Below are positions 16,428-25,663 of a stretch of 64,000 nucleotides of DNA, one piece after another. Under the pieces are notes generated by a model. It ran no database searches. It was given only the letters and a program-made list of their open reading frames with translations, and had not been told where the DNA came from. A program made the translations under genes and the position numbers. Positions within the stretch are counted from its first letter, which is position 1; the number at the start of each line of letters is the position of its first letter. This stretch comes from RGIG6353 sp045660745 (GTDB lineage Bacteria > Bacillota > Clostridia > Oscillospirales > SIG627): contig JAZREJ010000039.1 in the NCBI GenBank assembly GCA_045660745.1, positions 3,787-67,786 on the forward strand. The letters are read 5' to 3'.

Positions 16428-17609
16428 ATGAAGTCGTTTGAGCAATTTTGTATTGACCTAAACATTAAGCAAGAAGAAAAGCTACGCGCACATTACGAAA
16501 AAGGTGTTGCGCTTTATCTTGAAAAGGGCAACTTCGCATTTGACCGCGACAGAATAATACTTTTTAATCATAAATACAACATATTCCCGAATTGGCTATC
16601 CGATGTGCTTGCGGCGGCAATTGAAGTGGAAAAGGACGAGGATCTTAAGGTTTTCGTTTATATGCTTGCAGAGTTTCTTGACTCACGCGACGACCTTACG
16701 CTTCTTGAAATGCCAAACCGTGAAAGCCTTACAACCGACTATGCGCCTATGTTTTCATTCCTCTATTTTCTTGAAGAGATGATAGAGGATATGACTCGTC
16801 GGGAGATTCCGTTTGAGGTTATCTGCACGACTCTTCAAGGCTTTGACACCGAGATACACGACTACTACAGGCTATACGGAAGAGGCGGCGTGAGAATATA
16901 TTACGCATGGTTTGCCCTCTTTATAAGACGTGAGCTTCTCCGAGTCGGACGCTTCCAGTTCAACATTACAAAGCTTGACCACCCTGTCAGAGTTTATGAG
17001 AAGGACGGGGACGTAAAGATACTTGCAGACAACGTTGACTTGCACGTAAACGGAATGGTATTCGGCTCTGCGGGTCAGGACGACGAAGAAGGGCGTTACC
17101 ACGCAGATATCGAAGAGGGTGACGGATTTGTGAGAGGATACGCCGCAAACGAGCTTGGTGAATTCACCCCTGAAAAAGTCACTCTTACAGGCTACACCGA
17201 GAGAATAAGACAGGGAGACGACATTATAGGTGTTCATATTCCCTCCGACGGTCCTCTTGACTATGAGTACAGCGAGGAATCCTACAAGAATGCTTGGGAG
17301 GTATTCAACCACGCCTTCCCGGAAAAGAATTTCAAGGCGTTCAACTGCTTCTCATGGCTTCTTGAAAAGAGACTACGAGGAATTATGGGACGTGACACAA
17401 ACATAACACGCTTTGCGGATAAATACGCAGCATATCCCATAAAATCAAAGGGGACTGCGATATACTCATTCTTGTTCAACCAACCCAAACCCTGCGCCCC
17501 CGAGCTTCTCCCCGAGGAATCATCCATGCACAGACTTGTAAAAAAATATCTTATGGAGGGTAATTTCTTTCACGAGAAGGGTGGATTCATCCTTCCTGAA
17601 AAGATTTGA
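16428..17609 (+). CDS. NAT_N/GNAT_C-type acyltransferase domain protein
   Basis: The 393-residue protein resembles the acyltransferase family with an N-terminal helical NAT_N domain and a C-terminal GNAT_C domain. The C-terminal landmarks are VHIPSDGPL (about residues 268-276), FNCFSWLLE and DTNITRFADKY. The same landmarks, VHIPEGEPL, FTCHSWLLD and TSNIIRF, occur in the fusion protein at 53639, so the two are paralogous in this half. The acyl donor and acceptor are unknown. The gene starts an operon with a ceramidase-like protein and an aldo/keto reductase. Confidence 0.75.
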   Translation: MKSFEQFCIDLNIKQEEKLRAHYEKGVALYLEKGNFAFDRDRIILFNHKYNIFPNWLSDVLAAAIEVEKDEDLKVFVYMLAEFLDSRDDLTLLEMPNRESLTTDYAPMFSFLYFLEEMIEDMTRREIPFEVICTTLQGFDTEIHDYYRLYGRGGVRIYYAWFALFIRRELLRVGRFQFNITKLDHPVRVYEKDGDVKILADNVDLHVNGMVFGSAGQDDEEGRYHADIEEGDGFVRGYAANELGEFTPEKVTLTGYTERIRQGDDIIGVHIPSDGPLDYEYSEESYKNAWEVFNHAFPEKNFKAFNCFSWLLEKRLRGIMGRDTNITRFADKYAAYPIKSKGTAIYSFLFNQPKPCAPELLPEESSMHRLVKKYLMEGNFFHEKGGFILPEKI

Positions 17610-17614
17610 ACTTT

Positions 17615-18934
17615 ATGAAAGCAGCATTTTACGAAAGCGATATAACTCCGCCTCTCGGTGCTTACATGGCGGGCGAACACTATCCGATTTTCGCACACGA
17701 TATCCATGACAAGATATTTGCAAAATCTCTTGTTATTGAGCAAGACGGAGAATACGCCGTCATCATTGCCGTTGACGTGTGCGAATTTCCAAACGGTCTT
17801 TACGAAAAAGCAACTGAGAGAATCGAAGCATACACAGGCATTAAGCCTGAGCGTGTGTCGATAACGGCAACTCACGCACATTGCGGTGCACCTGTTACCG
17901 ATTCCGAATACATCGGTTGTTATTCAGACAAAATCTACACCGACATATTCAACAGGCTTGTCGCGGACTCGGCTATCCTCGCTTACAAGCGTCTTGCGGA
18001 TGCCTCAGCCTCCTTCTCGGCGATAGAGACTGACGTTGGAAACAGCCGTTGCTGGCTCTACGATGACGGAATATATAAAACGGGTCCTGCCGATTTGAAG
18101 CACGCGATCTGCCCCATTGCGGAAATTGACCATGAGCTTACCTGTCTTTTCTTTGAGCGTGACGGCAAGAAAATAGGCGCTGTTATCAACTACCCCTGTC
18201 ACCAGGACTCGGTTTACGGAGACCCGAACGTACCGGGTGAAGGCTTGGGGGAATTCGCGGGGCATAGCGGAGATATGGCAAGTGTCATTTCAAAGCATTT
18301 AAAAGAAGAATACGGAAGCGATTTTGTTTCTCTTTTTCTCATAGGTCCGTCAGGCGACGTTGCACTCCGAGGACCGTTTCCCCTCGGCAAGCCGCCACGC
18401 AGAGGACATATTGAGTTTGGTACTGCCCTTGCGGAGTTTACAAAAAAGGCGGCTGAGAGCCTCATCCCGATTTCGGGCAAGCTTTCCGTTATATCGGAGG
18501 ACGTTATTTGCAAAAAAAGAAAGCTTTCACGGGAGCAATTCCATGCGGAAATGAAAAAGTGTCTTGGCGACACGCCTGAAGAAATGAAGCTTTTTGCGGT
18601 AAATCTTCTCTCGGCATACTATTTTTGTGACAGAGAAGACACAAAGCTTATGCGCATAAAAATAATTTCCATCGGTAACTTTGCGCTCTACGTATACCCC
18701 GGTGAAATCTTCTCGGTATACGGTCTTAACACAAAACAGAATTCCCCCTTCAAATACAATATGGTTGCGGAAAATTCAAACTGTCTTGGAGGCTACCTTC
18801 CCGTTCCCGAAGCATTTGCCGAAAACTCAAATCTATATGAAGCAAAGCTCTCATACTGCAGCTTCGCCGTTCCCGAGACCGCAGACCTTCTCTACGAAAA
18901 AATGATGAATCTTGCAAAGGAAATTAAAAAATGA
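17615..18934 (+). CDS. Neutral ceramidase-like (non-lysosomal ceramidase N-terminal type) protein
   Basis: The 439-residue protein begins with the SDITPP segment and carries ATHAHCGAP (about residues 87-95) and NYPCHQDS, features of the neutral/alkaline ceramidase N-terminal domain where His residues bind zinc. Eukaryotic and bacterial ceramidases of this family hydrolyse N-acylsphingosine, but such single-domain bacterial relatives often sit in sugar-degradation loci and may act elsewhere. There is no signal peptide. The ATG at 17615 is preferred over a TTG at 17606 that overlaps the upstream stop. It overlaps the aldo/keto reductase gene by 4 bp. Confidence 0.72.
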   Translation: MKAAFYESDITPPLGAYMAGEHYPIFAHDIHDKIFAKSLVIEQDGEYAVIIAVDVCEFPNGLYEKATERIEAYTGIKPERVSITATHAHCGAPVTDSEYIGCYSDKIYTDIFNRLVADSAILAYKRLADASASFSAIETDVGNSRCWLYDDGIYKTGPADLKHAICPIAEIDHELTCLFFERDGKKIGAVINYPCHQDSVYGDPNVPGEGLGEFAGHSGDMASVISKHLKEEYGSDFVSLFLIGPSGDVALRGPFPLGKPPRRGHIEFGTALAEFTKKAAESLIPISGKLSVISEDVICKKRKLSREQFHAEMKKCLGDTPEEMKLFAVNLLSAYYFCDREDTKLMRIKIISIGNFALYVYPGEIFSVYGLNTKQNSPFKYNMVAENSNCLGGYLPVPEAFAENSNLYEAKLSYCSFAVPETADLLYEKMMNLAKEIKK

Positions 18935-19869
18935 AATATTCGGAAGCACTGAGAAAAAACAGCTCAAAAATTCTTCTCGGCACAGCTTACTTCGGTGACA
19001 CCATCAGTGAGGAGACCGCTTTTGAAATAATGGACCTCTTTTATGAAATGGGAGGACGTCACATTGACACGGCGCGTCTTTATGCCGACGGACGCGCGGA
19101 GGAGGTAGTCGGACGCTGGCTCAAGAGCCGAGCGCACACGGATATGTTCATTTCCTCGAAGGGTGGCTACTATGACAGCGATGCGGGGGAAGCACCGAGG
19201 CTTGATGAAGCGAGCATCAGACTTGACCTTGAAAAATCCCTTACAGCCCTTGGAGTGAAAACACTTGACTACTACTGGCTTCACAGGGATGACGAGTCAA
19301 AGCCCGTTGGAGAAATAATCACCTACATGAACAAATTCTTCAGGGAAGGAAAAATCAAACGCTTCGGAGCCTCTAACTGGACCGCAAAGAGAATCGACGA
19401 GGCAAACATCTGGGCGACGAGATACGGACTTCACGGCTTTTCCTCAAGTCAGATACGCTTCAATCCCGCATTCTGCAAGGGTGAGAGAGGCGGACTTGTA
19501 GGAATGGACGAGACGGAATTTGCCTACTATAAGGGAACGAAAATGCCTGTTATCGCATACTCTTCACAGGCTAAGGGCTTCTTCTCCAAGATGGCGGAAA
19601 AGGGTGAGAGTGCTCTGTCCGAAAAAGCGCGCACTCGATACCTCTGTGAAGAAAATTTAAGACGAGTTGAGGTTCTCAAGGCTCTTGCCAAAAAGTATAA
19701 TTGCTCTGTTGCCTCGGTAATATGTGCTGCATTTTGCTCCTTTGATACCCCTGAGGTCTTCCCCATCATCGGAGGTAAAAACACAGATCAAGTCAAGGAC
19801 TCACTCCTCGGTGCTGATATCACACTCGAAAAAGACGAGCTTCGCGAAATATTCAAGCTTGACATTTAA
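18931..19869 (+). CDS. Aldo/keto reductase
   Basis: The 312-residue protein has the AKR catalytic residues: Asp and Tyr in HIDTARLYADGRAEE, Lys in ISSKGG, and His in YYWLHRDD. It reduces carbonyls or oxidises alcohols with NAD(P)H. The start overlaps the upstream stop as ATGA, so translation is coupled. It is the last gene of the operon and is followed by a strong terminator. Confidence 0.92.
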   Translation: MKYSEALRKNSSKILLGTAYFGDTISEETAFEIMDLFYEMGGRHIDTARLYADGRAEEVVGRWLKSRAHTDMFISSKGGYYDSDAGEAPRLDEASIRLDLEKSLTALGVKTLDYYWLHRDDESKPVGEIITYMNKFFREGKIKRFGASNWTAKRIDEANIWATRYGLHGFSSSQIRFNPAFCKGERGGLVGMDETEFAYYKGTKMPVIAYSSQAKGFFSKMAEKGESALSEKARTRYLCEENLRRVEVLKALAKKYNCSVASVICAAFCSFDTPEVFPIIGGKNTDQVKDSLLGADITLEKDELREIFKLDI

Positions 19870-19875
19870 GCTCCT

Positions 19876-19906
19876 TCTCCCTCCCGATGCGGGAGGGAGA
19901 TTTTTG
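19876..19906 (+). terminator. Rho-independent terminator
   Basis: An 11-bp GC-rich stem (19876-19886 with 19890-19900), a 3-base loop and a T run follow the aldo/keto reductase gene. Confidence 0.92.
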
Positions 19907-19962
19907 TTTTAGGTCCACAGTGTGCACGGGTAAGATTATCCCCACAATTTTATCCTCTTCTA

Positions 19963-19991
19963 TTGACTTTTTTCGTCTAAAATATTAAACT
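19963..19991 (+). promoter_or_regulatory. Promoter of the phosphoesterase-acyltransferase-PAP2 operon
   Basis: TTGACT (19963-19968) and TAAACT (19986-19991) are 17 bp apart; a TATTAT-rich stretch follows. The first gene starts at 20019 after AGGAGG. Confidence 0.65.
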
Positions 19992-20018
19992 ATTATTATA
20001 ACGTTATTAGGAGGCAAT

Positions 20019-20918
20019 ATGAAATTTTTACTTTTTTCAGACCTTCACTACGGCCCCGGGCTTTTCAAAACGCTTGAGTGGGAGGCACTTCACACCTTCC
20101 AAAGACGTGCTGAGGAAACGGGCTGTGAAATGATAATTCATGCAGGCGACTTCTGTCACAGACCTCTCGAATCTGAGGAATTCATAAAGGCATACAACAA
20201 TTTCCACATTCCCTCCTATCACTGCCTTGGCAACCACGATATGGACGGAGCGGATATGACTGATACCGTGCGCCTTTACAATATGCCAAATGACTATTAC
20301 TTCTTTGAGAAGGGAGGATACCGATTTATCATTCTTAACACAAGCTATATCAAGGATGGTGACGACTTCATCAAGTATTCTCACGCAAATTACTTCCGTT
20401 ATCCCGACCGCGACATGATGCCTCCCATTGAAATCGAATGGCTTCGCGAGACAATCGACTCATCCTCCCTGCCCTGCATTCTCATAAGCCACGTTTCATT
20501 TGACCGTATAAACGGCATGAAAAACAGACTTGAGGTGCTGGACATTATAGACAAGGCAAACGAGAAAAGACCGTACTCGGTGCTCATGTGCATAAACGGA
20601 CACCATCACAGAGATTACCTGAGTATTATGAGGGGCGTTATATACTACGACGTTATCAGTGCCTCTCAGGACTGGATAGGCCCACACAACGGATTCTCTA
20701 AGGAAGAGTGCGAAAAGGTTCTCAATTTAAAGCACACCATTGCTTTCAACGACCCGCTTCACGCAATAGTTACGCTTGAAGGAACTACCGTCACGGTTGA
20801 AGGAATGGAAAGCTCTTACTATCTTGGCGTTGACCATAAGCGTGTGGGACTTAGCCCATATGACGGAGCGGGAAGACCTCTCTCGCCCGCAGTTCAATCT
20901 TTTAAGGTAACAGTGTAA
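20019..20918 (+). CDS. Calcineurin-like metallophosphoesterase
   Basis: All five metallophosphoesterase motifs are visible in the 299 residues: DLHYG (residues 8-12), HAGDF, LGNHD, ISHVS and NGHHH. These bind two metals for phosphoester hydrolysis. There is no signal peptide, so action is cytoplasmic. It is the first gene of a three-gene operon with a PlsC-like protein and a PAP2-like membrane protein, which suggests a lipid-phosphate or nucleotide-linked substrate, but this is inference. Confidence 0.9.
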   Translation: MKFLLFSDLHYGPGLFKTLEWEALHTFQRRAEETGCEMIIHAGDFCHRPLESEEFIKAYNNFHIPSYHCLGNHDMDGADMTDTVRLYNMPNDYYFFEKGGYRFIILNTSYIKDGDDFIKYSHANYFRYPDRDMMPPIEIEWLRETIDSSSLPCILISHVSFDRINGMKNRLEVLDIIDKANEKRPYSVLMCINGHHHRDYLSIMRGVIYYDVISASQDWIGPHNGFSKEECEKVLNLKHTIAFNDPLHAIVTLEGTTVTVEGMESSYYLGVDHKRVGLSPYDGAGRPLSPAVQSFKVTV

Positions 20919-21668
20919 ATGAAAAAAATTAAATCAAAAAATCCTCTTTTTAAATTCATCAAGTTGGGCATACGCTTCTTTTTTCAAAAGAATGAGGTTA
21001 TCGGCCTTGACACCCTTCCAGACGAGCCTGTCGTATTTGTAGCAAATCACACGCAGATGAACGGACCTCTTGTTGCAGAATTCTATATCCCGAACAGATA
21101 CACATGGTGTAATGCGGAAATGATGAGCATACGCGAAGTACCCGCTTATTCCTACAAGGATTTTTGGTCCGAAAAGCCAAAATGGACACGTCCGTTTTAT
21201 AAACTACTCTCGTATATAATTGCAATTCCGGCATCTTTCATTTTCACACATGCAAACACAATTCCCGTTTATCGAGACACGCGCATACTCACGACCTTTC
21301 GGTTGACGATTGAAACACTTTGCGACGATATGAATGTGGTAATTTTTCCTGAGCATCACGTTAAGAACAACAATATCGTGTATGAATTCCAAAAGAATTT
21401 TGTCGACGTTGCAAGACTTTACTACAAAAAAACAAACAAGGAGCTTTTGTTCGTTCCTGTCTATATTGCTCCTGCTTTAAAAAAGTCTTATATCGGAAAG
21501 CCAATAAGATATTCGCACGATAACCCCCCCGACGAGGAAAGGTCTCGCATAGCCGATTACCTCTCAAGCGAGATTACAGAAACGGCGCGAGCGCTTCCTC
21601 TTCATACGGTAGTTCCGTACGAAAACATTCCAAAAAAGGATTATCCGAAAAACAAGGAGAGCCAATGA
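20919..21668 (+). CDS. PlsC-like 1-acyl-glycerol-phosphate acyltransferase family protein, divergent
   Basis: The 249-residue protein resembles lysophosphatidic acid acyltransferases: VVFVANHTQ around residue 43 fits motif I and VVIFPEH (about residues 147-153) fits motif III. The catalytic HxxxxD reads HTQMNG, so the Asp is replaced by Gly, and FPEG reads FPEH. It may use altered chemistry or be non-catalytic. It starts directly after the phosphoesterase stop codon and overlaps the PAP2-like gene by 4 bp. Confidence 0.72.
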   Translation: MKKIKSKNPLFKFIKLGIRFFFQKNEVIGLDTLPDEPVVFVANHTQMNGPLVAEFYIPNRYTWCNAEMMSIREVPAYSYKDFWSEKPKWTRPFYKLLSYIIAIPASFIFTHANTIPVYRDTRILTTFRLTIETLCDDMNVVIFPEHHVKNNNIVYEFQKNFVDVARLYYKKTNKELLFVPVYIAPALKKSYIGKPIRYSHDNPPDEERSRIADYLSSEITETARALPLHTVVPYENIPKKDYPKNKESQ

Positions 21669-22339
21669 GAAAACCGACTGTTGATTATTCGGGATTCAGA
21701 CCCTCAAAGCTGAATGACCCTCGCTTCTCACACCTGAAGCTTCTCGGCGGATGGATAGTATATTTTATTATGTACTTTTTGACAGAACAGCTGATACCGC
21801 TCGAACGATGTGTTGAGGTACATAGTTTTTTAGATGACATCATCCCATTTAACGAATACTTTTTGATAGCCTATGTAGGATGGTACTTCTTGATAATATG
21901 GTCACTTCTCTATTTTATGTTCTACAACGTAGAAAATTTCAAGAGACTGCAAATCTTTATCATTGTAACACAGGTAGTCGCAACAATTATTTACATAGTG
22001 ATACCAAGCTGTCAAAACCTTCGTCCCGAGGTGTTTCCGAGAGATAATTTTCTTACAGACTGCGTGAAGATACTTTATTCCGCCGATACAAACACAGGTG
22101 TATGCCCGTCACTTCACTGCGCTTATTCGATAGGTATCGCATCGGTGTGGCTCAAGGAGAAGGAGTCAAGCATATATACCCGCATATTCGTAGTTATATT
22201 CTGTACACTTGTATGCTTGTCAACAATGTTCGTCAAGCAGCATTCGGCTGTAGATTTTTTTGCAGCGATTCCCGTATGTATACTTGCCGAAATTATCGCT
22301 TGCGGCTCATGGTGGAAGAAAAAATTCAAAAAAGCATAA
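21665..22339 (+). CDS. PAP2/Aur1-like membrane phosphatase or phosphotransferase
   Basis: The 224-residue protein has about six membrane segments, with CPSLHC (about residue 147) and KQHSAVDFF, matching motifs 2 and 3 of the PAP2 superfamily. PSLH rather than PSGH is the form found in the Aur1/inositol-phosphotransferase branch. It would act at the membrane on a phospholipid or polyprenyl phosphate. Its start overlaps the upstream gene as ATGA, which supports co-expression. Confidence 0.78.
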   Translation: MRKPTVDYSGFRPSKLNDPRFSHLKLLGGWIVYFIMYFLTEQLIPLERCVEVHSFLDDIIPFNEYFLIAYVGWYFLIIWSLLYFMFYNVENFKRLQIFIIVTQVVATIIYIVIPSCQNLRPEVFPRDNFLTDCVKILYSADTNTGVCPSLHCAYSIGIASVWLKEKESSIYTRIFVVIFCTLVCLSTMFVKQHSAVDFFAAIPVCILAEIIACGSWWKKKFKKA

Positions 22340-22370
22340 TTTAACGCGTCCCGAGGGACGGCTTATTTCT

Positions 22371-23960
22371 TTATTTCAAAACATTTGAAACTATTCCGTA
22401 TTCATTTGTAAGAATGGTATCGCAACCCATTTCAAGAAACTGTTTTGCTTCCTCTTCCGTGTCTGCCCAGTAAACGTTACATATTATTCCATGTGCGTGG
22501 GCTTTGTCAATCATTTCTTTGTTGATATGCGGCTTGAAAAATTGAACCTTTTGACAACCAAGCGCAATCGCACGGTCTACAATTTCAAATGGACGTGCGG
22601 GATCGTGTCCGACACAGACGGGAATGTCGGGTGCGTATTCCTTAAATTGGCGTATATTACTGTCACGGTCCAACATAAAGTAAACGTACCTTTCACAATC
22701 GTATTTACGTATAAGGGAAACTATCTCTTTAATTATATCTACAGGATATTCGTCCCAAGCGCTTTTTACGTGAATATTCATTATTACGTGACAAGCAAAC
22801 TTCTTGAGGATTTCTTCAAAGGTTGGAATCTTGAGTCCCTTGAACTTTTCTCCGTACTTGATTCCGAAATCGAGTGCACGAAGCTCGTCGAAGGAATGCT
22901 TGTATATTATACCCTCACCTGTAGAGACTCGCTCGAGCACCCAATCGTGTGAGGAAACGATAGCTCCGTCGGTTGTAGGCCAAAGGTCGAATTCGATTTC
23001 TTCAACACCCATAGCGACAGCCGCGCCGAATGCGGGCATAGTGTTTTCCGGAAGGGTTGCAGAAAAGCCTCTGTGTGCACAGAGCCTTGGATAACCCATG
23101 ACACTTTCGGGAATTGTTATTGCGCTTCCCGACGGACGGTACTTCCAAGGACGTCTTCCCTTTTCGATATATTCGTGATGAGCAGACGGGGGATTTCCGA
23201 AGCCTGCGGGCTTATAATACTTTTCGTGTGGGTCAAACTCGACCGTTTCCATACCTGTACGACTGTACATATCAAGTAAGATCTTGCCAGTCGGAGAAGC
23301 AACAAGGCTTGCACCTCCAACGGGAGAATCCTCTCCCATTGATACAGATGACCTTACAACGTAGGCGTTAGTGTTATATGCAAGAAATGCGGACATCAAC
23401 TCAAGGGATGAGTGAGTGTCGGTGCGCTGATGCGAACAGCCGACAATAATGTCAGGTGTGTATCTTGCGATATTTGCGAAATTCTCGTAAAAGTAAAAAT
23501 CATAACAGGTGAGAAATGCATAACGGATGCCATCCATTTCAACGATTGTAGGGGTTGTGTGCTCAAAGGAATATCCCGTTTCCTGATCGGGATTTGCCAC
23601 CTCTCCGTTTGTCGGGTGCTCCTTAAAATACAGTCCTCTTATTTCACCGTTTTTATCATACGCATACGTTGTATTGATATATTTTTCTCCACTCTTGTAT
23701 CTGGCATTGACGAACACGTGTGCCGAGCAACGGCGGGCGGTTTCGGATGCCTTATCGAGAAGAGGCTTGTTGTACTTCTTTATACTCGCAAGTCTTTCTT
23801 CCGTGTTGTGTGCAAGACATGGGATGTCAGCCATTTCGGGTAGCACGATTAAGTCAAGCGACTTATCGCACTCATCAAGCATTTTCATCTCAAACTCAAA
23901 GCATTCGTCCGAGCGGGAATAATCTGTATAATATGGTGGTTGAATTATTGCAGCTTTCAT
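22371..23960 (-). CDS. Fusion of carbon-nitrogen hydrolase and glycerophosphodiester phosphodiesterase domains
   Basis: The 529-residue protein has an N-terminal nitrilase-superfamily domain (about residues 1-270) with the Glu-Lys-Cys triad in VLPEMAD, YFKEHPT and LTCYDF, and a C-terminal GDPD domain (about 290-529) starting with CAHRGFSATLPENT and including EIEFD and SSHDW. Nitrilase domains hydrolyse amide or nitrile bonds; GDPDs cleave glycerophosphodiesters. No frameshift separates them and the join is continuous. The start codon overlaps the GH2 stop as TAATG, so the two genes are translationally coupled. Confidence 0.88.
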   Translation of the reverse strand: MKAAIIQPPYYTDYSRSDECFEFEMKMLDECDKSLDLIVLPEMADIPCLAHNTEERLASIKKYNKPLLDKASETARRCSAHVFVNARYKSGEKYINTTYAYDKNGEIRGLYFKEHPTNGEVANPDQETGYSFEHTTPTIVEMDGIRYAFLTCYDFYFYENFANIARYTPDIIVGCSHQRTDTHSSLELMSAFLAYNTNAYVVRSSVSMGEDSPVGGASLVASPTGKILLDMYSRTGMETVEFDPHEKYYKPAGFGNPPSAHHEYIEKGRRPWKYRPSGSAITIPESVMGYPRLCAHRGFSATLPENTMPAFGAAVAMGVEEIEFDLWPTTDGAIVSSHDWVLERVSTGEGIIYKHSFDELRALDFGIKYGEKFKGLKIPTFEEILKKFACHVIMNIHVKSAWDEYPVDIIKEIVSLIRKYDCERYVYFMLDRDSNIRQFKEYAPDIPVCVGHDPARPFEIVDRAIALGCQKVQFFKPHINKEMIDKAHAHGIICNVYWADTEEEAKQFLEMGCDTILTNEYGIVSNVLK

Positions 23961-25663
23961 TATTTTTCTCCTACCGTTTCCTTGAATCTATCGAAAACAC
24001 TTTTTGCTGTTTTGCGCATTCTTTCGCAATCGGTTTTTATATACTGCCTGTCATATGTGACGATTCCGTTCGTCTCGTCCTCAATATCAGACAGCTGCGT
24101 AAGAATACTTGCGCAAAGCCCCTTTTCAACCGCGGGAATTATTTCGTTCATATAAAGGGCTTCAAGACGTTTCATAAAATCCTCTTCATCCGCACATTTT
24201 GCATATCCGTACGTCTTTGAAAGATTGAATGAATGCCCCTTTATTTTACACGAATAACCGCCAAACTCCGAAAGTACGATCGGTCTTTCCGACGCTTTCT
24301 TGAATTTGATTTTCTTAAAATAGACGTGATGACTTTCAACGTCGCTGAGCGCCTCAAAAAACCACCCTGAAGTTGTATCGAATATTCGCGATGGGTCGGC
24401 GTGTTTTAAGACCTCATAGCATCCGTCTGCATCAAACTGCCCCCACCCCTCGTTGAATATTGTGTAATATACCACCGACGGATGGTTATAAAGAAGGTCA
24501 AGTGTGTCAAGCGAATCGGACAGAAAAGCTTCAAGTCTCTTTTTTTCAGCACCACACTTTTTCTTCCTTTTAAATCCTAACGTCGGAAGTACAGTATCCT
24601 TAAAGAAACTGTAGCTTCCGCTGTTTACCATATCCTGAAAGACAAGCATTCCGTATTTATCACAGTAATAATAGAAAAGCTCAGGCTCTATCTTTATGTG
24701 TTTTCTCAGTGTATTAAATCCTTGCTTTTTCATTTCAAGGATATCAAAGATATAGCCATCGGGAGTAGCGGGAGTATAAATTCCGTCACTAAAATATCCT
24801 TGATCAAGAAGTCCGTGGAAGAAATACGGCTTCCCGTTAAGGCATATATACGGTGTATTTCCCCGCTTTTCAATATTCACTGTACGCAAAGCGAAATAAG
24901 ACTCTATCCTGTCCTCCGTGTCCTCAAGCGTGAAATAATAAAGGTGAGGGTTCTCGGGAGTCCAATGAACAGGATTATCCACATCAATGATTACAGTTTC
25001 ACCCGAAAAGCTTACCGTTTTGCCGTCAAATGTAAGTGTCTTTTCTTCACGTCCGCCGTCAACGTATATTTCAACACTGTTAAGTGACGGCGTAACCTTA
25101 AGTGATTTAAAATACTTTTCGGGAACGCTCTCAAGCCACACGGCCTGCCAAATTCCGCTTATCGGGGTATACCACATTCCGCCGCGCTTCTTTGATTGCT
25201 TACCGTAAGCATATCTTTTATCAAGAGTGTCAGAAACTTCCACCTCCATGATGTTTTCGCCTACACGAACACTGTCCGTGACGTCATAACAAAACGGAAG
25301 GTATCCGCCGACGTTTTCGACATACTCCATACCGTTGACTGAAACGCGGGTTATCTGATCACACGCTCCGAAATGCAGGAGCACTTTATCCTTTACGAAG
25401 GATTCATCTATTACAAAGCTCTTAACATATACGTATTTTTCGTCTTCTCCAAGCACTCTCTCCACCCCTGAAAGCCTTGACTCGGGTGGGAATGGTACTT
25501 GTATTTTTGAAATATACTCTCTTTTATCCGAGAGAACATATAACTCCCACTCACCAACAAGAGGCATATAACTCTCTCGTTTCAGCTGCGGTCTTGGATA
25601 TTCTGTCCAATCGGCACTTGAATTTTCTTCAAACGGAGTTTTAAGATTTTTACAAAGCTTCAT
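23960..25663 (-). CDS. Glycoside hydrolase family 2 protein
   Basis: The 567-residue protein has the GH2 order: N-terminal jelly-roll (from LVGEWELYV), immunoglobulin-like middle, and TIM-barrel with the acid/base Glu in FNEGWGQ and the likely nucleophile in LSEFGG. GFNTLRKHIKIE marks the barrel start. It is shorter than LacZ and close to the compact beta-glucuronidase/galactosidase types; substrate is not clear. No signal peptide, so it acts inside the cell. The ATG at 25663 follows GAGGA and overlaps the ROK gene stop as ATGA. Confidence 0.9.
   Translation of the reverse strand: MKLCKNLKTPFEENSSADWTEYPRPQLKRESYMPLVGEWELYVLSDKREYISKIQVPFPPESRLSGVERVLGEDEKYVYVKSFVIDESFVKDKVLLHFGACDQITRVSVNGMEYVENVGGYLPFCYDVTDSVRVGENIMEVEVSDTLDKRYAYGKQSKKRGGMWYTPISGIWQAVWLESVPEKYFKSLKVTPSLNSVEIYVDGGREEKTLTFDGKTVSFSGETVIIDVDNPVHWTPENPHLYYFTLEDTEDRIESYFALRTVNIEKRGNTPYICLNGKPYFFHGLLDQGYFSDGIYTPATPDGYIFDILEMKKQGFNTLRKHIKIEPELFYYYCDKYGMLVFQDMVNSGSYSFFKDTVLPTLGFKRKKKCGAEKKRLEAFLSDSLDTLDLLYNHPSVVYYTIFNEGWGQFDADGCYEVLKHADPSRIFDTTSGWFFEALSDVESHHVYFKKIKFKKASERPIVLSEFGGYSCKIKGHSFNLSKTYGYAKCADEEDFMKRLEALYMNEIIPAVEKGLCASILTQLSDIEDETNGIVTYDRQYIKTDCERMRKTAKSVFDRFKETVGEK

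Noticed and set aside
17606..17608. TTG as start of the ceramidase-like gene
   Set aside because: It overlaps the stop of the upstream gene and the ATG three codons later fits the family start.
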